Positions 23,452 to 24,804 of a stretch of DNA of 24,804 nucleotides are shown here, in pieces. Location of the stretch: positions 5,257-30,060 of the forward strand of contig NVTL01000009.1 in assembly GCA_002401565.1 (NCBI GenBank), given 5' to 3'. Origin of the DNA: Rhodospirillaceae bacterium. GTDB taxonomy: Bacteria > Pseudomonadota > Alphaproteobacteria > Rhodospirillales > Magnetovibrionaceae. Position numbers and translations under genes: made by a program. The notes beneath the pieces are model-generated. The model saw only the letters and a list, made by a program, of their open reading frames with translations. It was not told where the DNA came from and made no database searches. Position 1 is the first letter of the stretch. Each line of letters opens with the position of its first letter.

Positions 23452-24804
23452 ATGGTAAAAGATCTTCGCACCCGCATCGAAACTGGCTTTGAAGCCTATG
23501 GACGTTTTGTCACAGCCAAATCCTGGTTGGTTTTGTTCCTGTCGCTTATGGTGGTTGGCACACTGGCGTCCAACCTGCCCAAAACCGTCATGGATACGGC
23601 GACCGAAAGTTTCTTGCACAAAGACGACCCGGCCCTGTTGGCCTATAACGAATTTCGCGATCAGTTTGGGCGCGATGAATTGGTTGTTGTGGCGATTGAA
23701 ACCGACGATGTGTTTGATCCGGCATTTTTAAAAAAGCTGAAAAAGCTTCACAATGAACTGCGCGACAATACCCCGTATCTGGATGACATCACCAGCCTGA
23801 TCAATGCTCGCAATACCTTTGGCAAAGAAGACGAATTGCTGGTCGAAGACCTGTTCCAAGAGTGGCCGACCACGCCCGCCGAGTTTGAAGAAAAACGCAC
23901 CCGCGCGTATGCCAATCCGCTTTTTGAAAATACATTCTTGTCCGAAGATCGTAAAATCACCGCCATCGTCATGCGCACAGATGTCTACACCCACGAAGGC
24001 ATCGAAGAAGATGCCTTGGGTGGATTTGACGATCTGTCCGCACCAACCGGGGATACAAAAGTCGAACGGGCTTTTTTATCGGACAAAGAAAATTCCGAAT
24101 TGGTCGAAGCCGTCGAACGCATCGCTTATTCTTATGATGGACCAAACTTTAAAGTTTATGCTTCTGGCTCGACCGTGGTTGCCGATGCTTTGAAAAAAGC
24201 CATGCAAACCAATATGGCGCGGTTCACCCTGATGGGCTTGGGCGTCATTGGAGTTGTTTTGTTCATCATGTTCCGCCGCCCATCTGGTGTGGTGTTGCCG
24301 CTGATCATCGTTGTTTTGTCGGTGTTGGGCACCCTTGGCTTGTTGCCGTTGACCGGGCGCGCCTTTACCTTGCCCATGCAAATCTTGCCTTCGTTTTTGT
24401 TGGCGGTTGGCGTCGGTGCCGCCGTTCACTTTTTGGCGATTTTCTTTCGCCAAGTGCAAAGTGGTCACAGCCGCGCAGACAGCGTGATTTACACCATGGG
24501 TCATTCGGGCCTGCCCATCGTGATGACTTCGGTCACCACGGCTGCAGGTCTGGCATCATTTTCCGGAGCAGAAGTCGCTCCGGTTGCCGACCTTGGCATC
24601 ATCACCGCGTTGGGCATTATGCTTTCGTTGTTGTTAAACTTAAGCCTGCTGCCCGCCGCTTTGACCTTGTTGCCCTTAAAAGCAAAATCCAGCGACCGCG
24701 CGCACTCTCGTCACAAACGCATGGATGATCTTTTAAAATCAATTTCGAAATTTTCCGTTGAACGCGCGAATGTTGTTTTGGGGGTCACGGCCATTCTTTT
24801 GGTG
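23452..24804 (+). CDS. RND/MMPL-family exporter, N-terminal part (cut by window edge)
   Basis: The frame is open for 451 codons to the window end with no stop; the family usually has about 750-900 residues. After one membrane helix (about 24-42) there is a long periplasmic loop (about 45-260). A five-helix bundle follows: FTLMGLGVIGVVLFIMF, LPLIIVVLSVLGTLGL, ILPSFLLAVGVGAAVHFLA, the TSVTTAAGLASF block and ITALGIMLSLLLNLSLLPA. The helix-rich segment matches the MMPL/RND superfamily, which moves hydrophobic molecules out of the cytoplasm or membrane using the proton gradient. Substrate unknown; hopanoid or lipid export and drug efflux are both possible. The tetR gene directly upstream suggests inducible expression. 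Confidence 0.88.
   Translation, partial: MVKDLRTRIETGFEAYGRFVTAKSWLVLFLSLMVVGTLASNLPKTVMDTATESFLHKDDPALLAYNEFRDQFGRDELVVVAIETDDVFDPAFLKKLKKLHNELRDNTPYLDDITSLINARNTFGKEDELLVEDLFQEWPTTPAEFEEKRTRAYANPLFENTFLSEDRKITAIVMRTDVYTHEGIEEDALGGFDDLSAPTGDTKVERAFLSDKENSELVEAVERIAYSYDGPNFKVYASGSTVVADALKKAMQTNMARFTLMGLGVIGVVLFIMFRRPSGVVLPLIIVVLSVLGTLGLLPLTGRAFTLPMQILPSFLLAVGVGAAVHFLAIFFRQVQSGHSRADSVIYTMGHSGLPIVMTSVTTAAGLASFSGAEVAPVADLGIITALGIMLSLLLNLSLLPAALTLLPLKAKSSDRAHSRHKRMDDLLKSISKFSVERANVVLGVTAILLV

Overview
The window looks like chromosomal DNA of a free-living alphaproteobacterium, most likely a Rhodospirillales-type (possibly marine) lineage. This is inferred from gene content: periplasmic nitrate reductase, a KorAB-type 2-oxoacid:ferredoxin oxidoreductase, and a urea transporter fused to a urease operon. 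Base composition is moderate and genes are tightly packed with many ATGA overlaps. No tRNA, rRNA, insertion sequence, prophage or CRISPR array was seen.

Layout. 1-978 (minus): start of a periplasmic nitrate reductase operon, napF-napD-napA, with napA cut by the window edge. 1262-4173 (minus): korA-korB, overlapping by 4 bp. 4259-8429 (minus): msrA, a large membrane-bound hybrid histidine kinase with a PhnD-like periplasmic sensor, and a stand-alone receiver protein. 8570-9382 (plus): an unrecognised secreted protein. 9383-9765: a dense regulatory region. 9766-20399 (plus): urtABCDE followed without a break by ureDABCEFG, i.e. urea uptake plus nickel urease and its maturation factors. 20458-21612 (minus): a patatin-like phospholipase. 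21613-22235: a gene-poor stretch with a possible gene remnant. 22236-22670 (plus): a CheY-like receiver protein. 22781-24804 (plus): a TetR regulator and the start of an RND/MMPL exporter that it probably controls.

The main biology is nitrogen acquisition. The UrtABCDE ABC transporter brings urea into the cell, UreABC hydrolyses it to ammonia and carbamate, and UreDEFG insert nickel. A perfect -24/-12 sigma54 promoter stands before urtA, pointing to nitrogen-limitation control. A strong terminator after urtA probably leaves the binding protein more abundant than the other products.

The most unusual signal is just upstream. A minus-strand locus at about 9400-9490 has the architecture of a small regulatory RNA: a 5' hairpin, a single-stranded middle and a GC-rich intrinsic terminator with a U tract. 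Its single-stranded part carries a 16-nt perfect complement to the extreme 5' end of the predicted urtA mRNA. I propose it as a candidate antisense-type regulator of the urea operon. No expression evidence is available and its promoter is not clear.

A second clear regulatory unit is the tetR promoter at 22705-22733. Its -10 region lies inside a 17+17 nt perfect inverted repeat, as expected for an autorepressed TetR/exporter pair.
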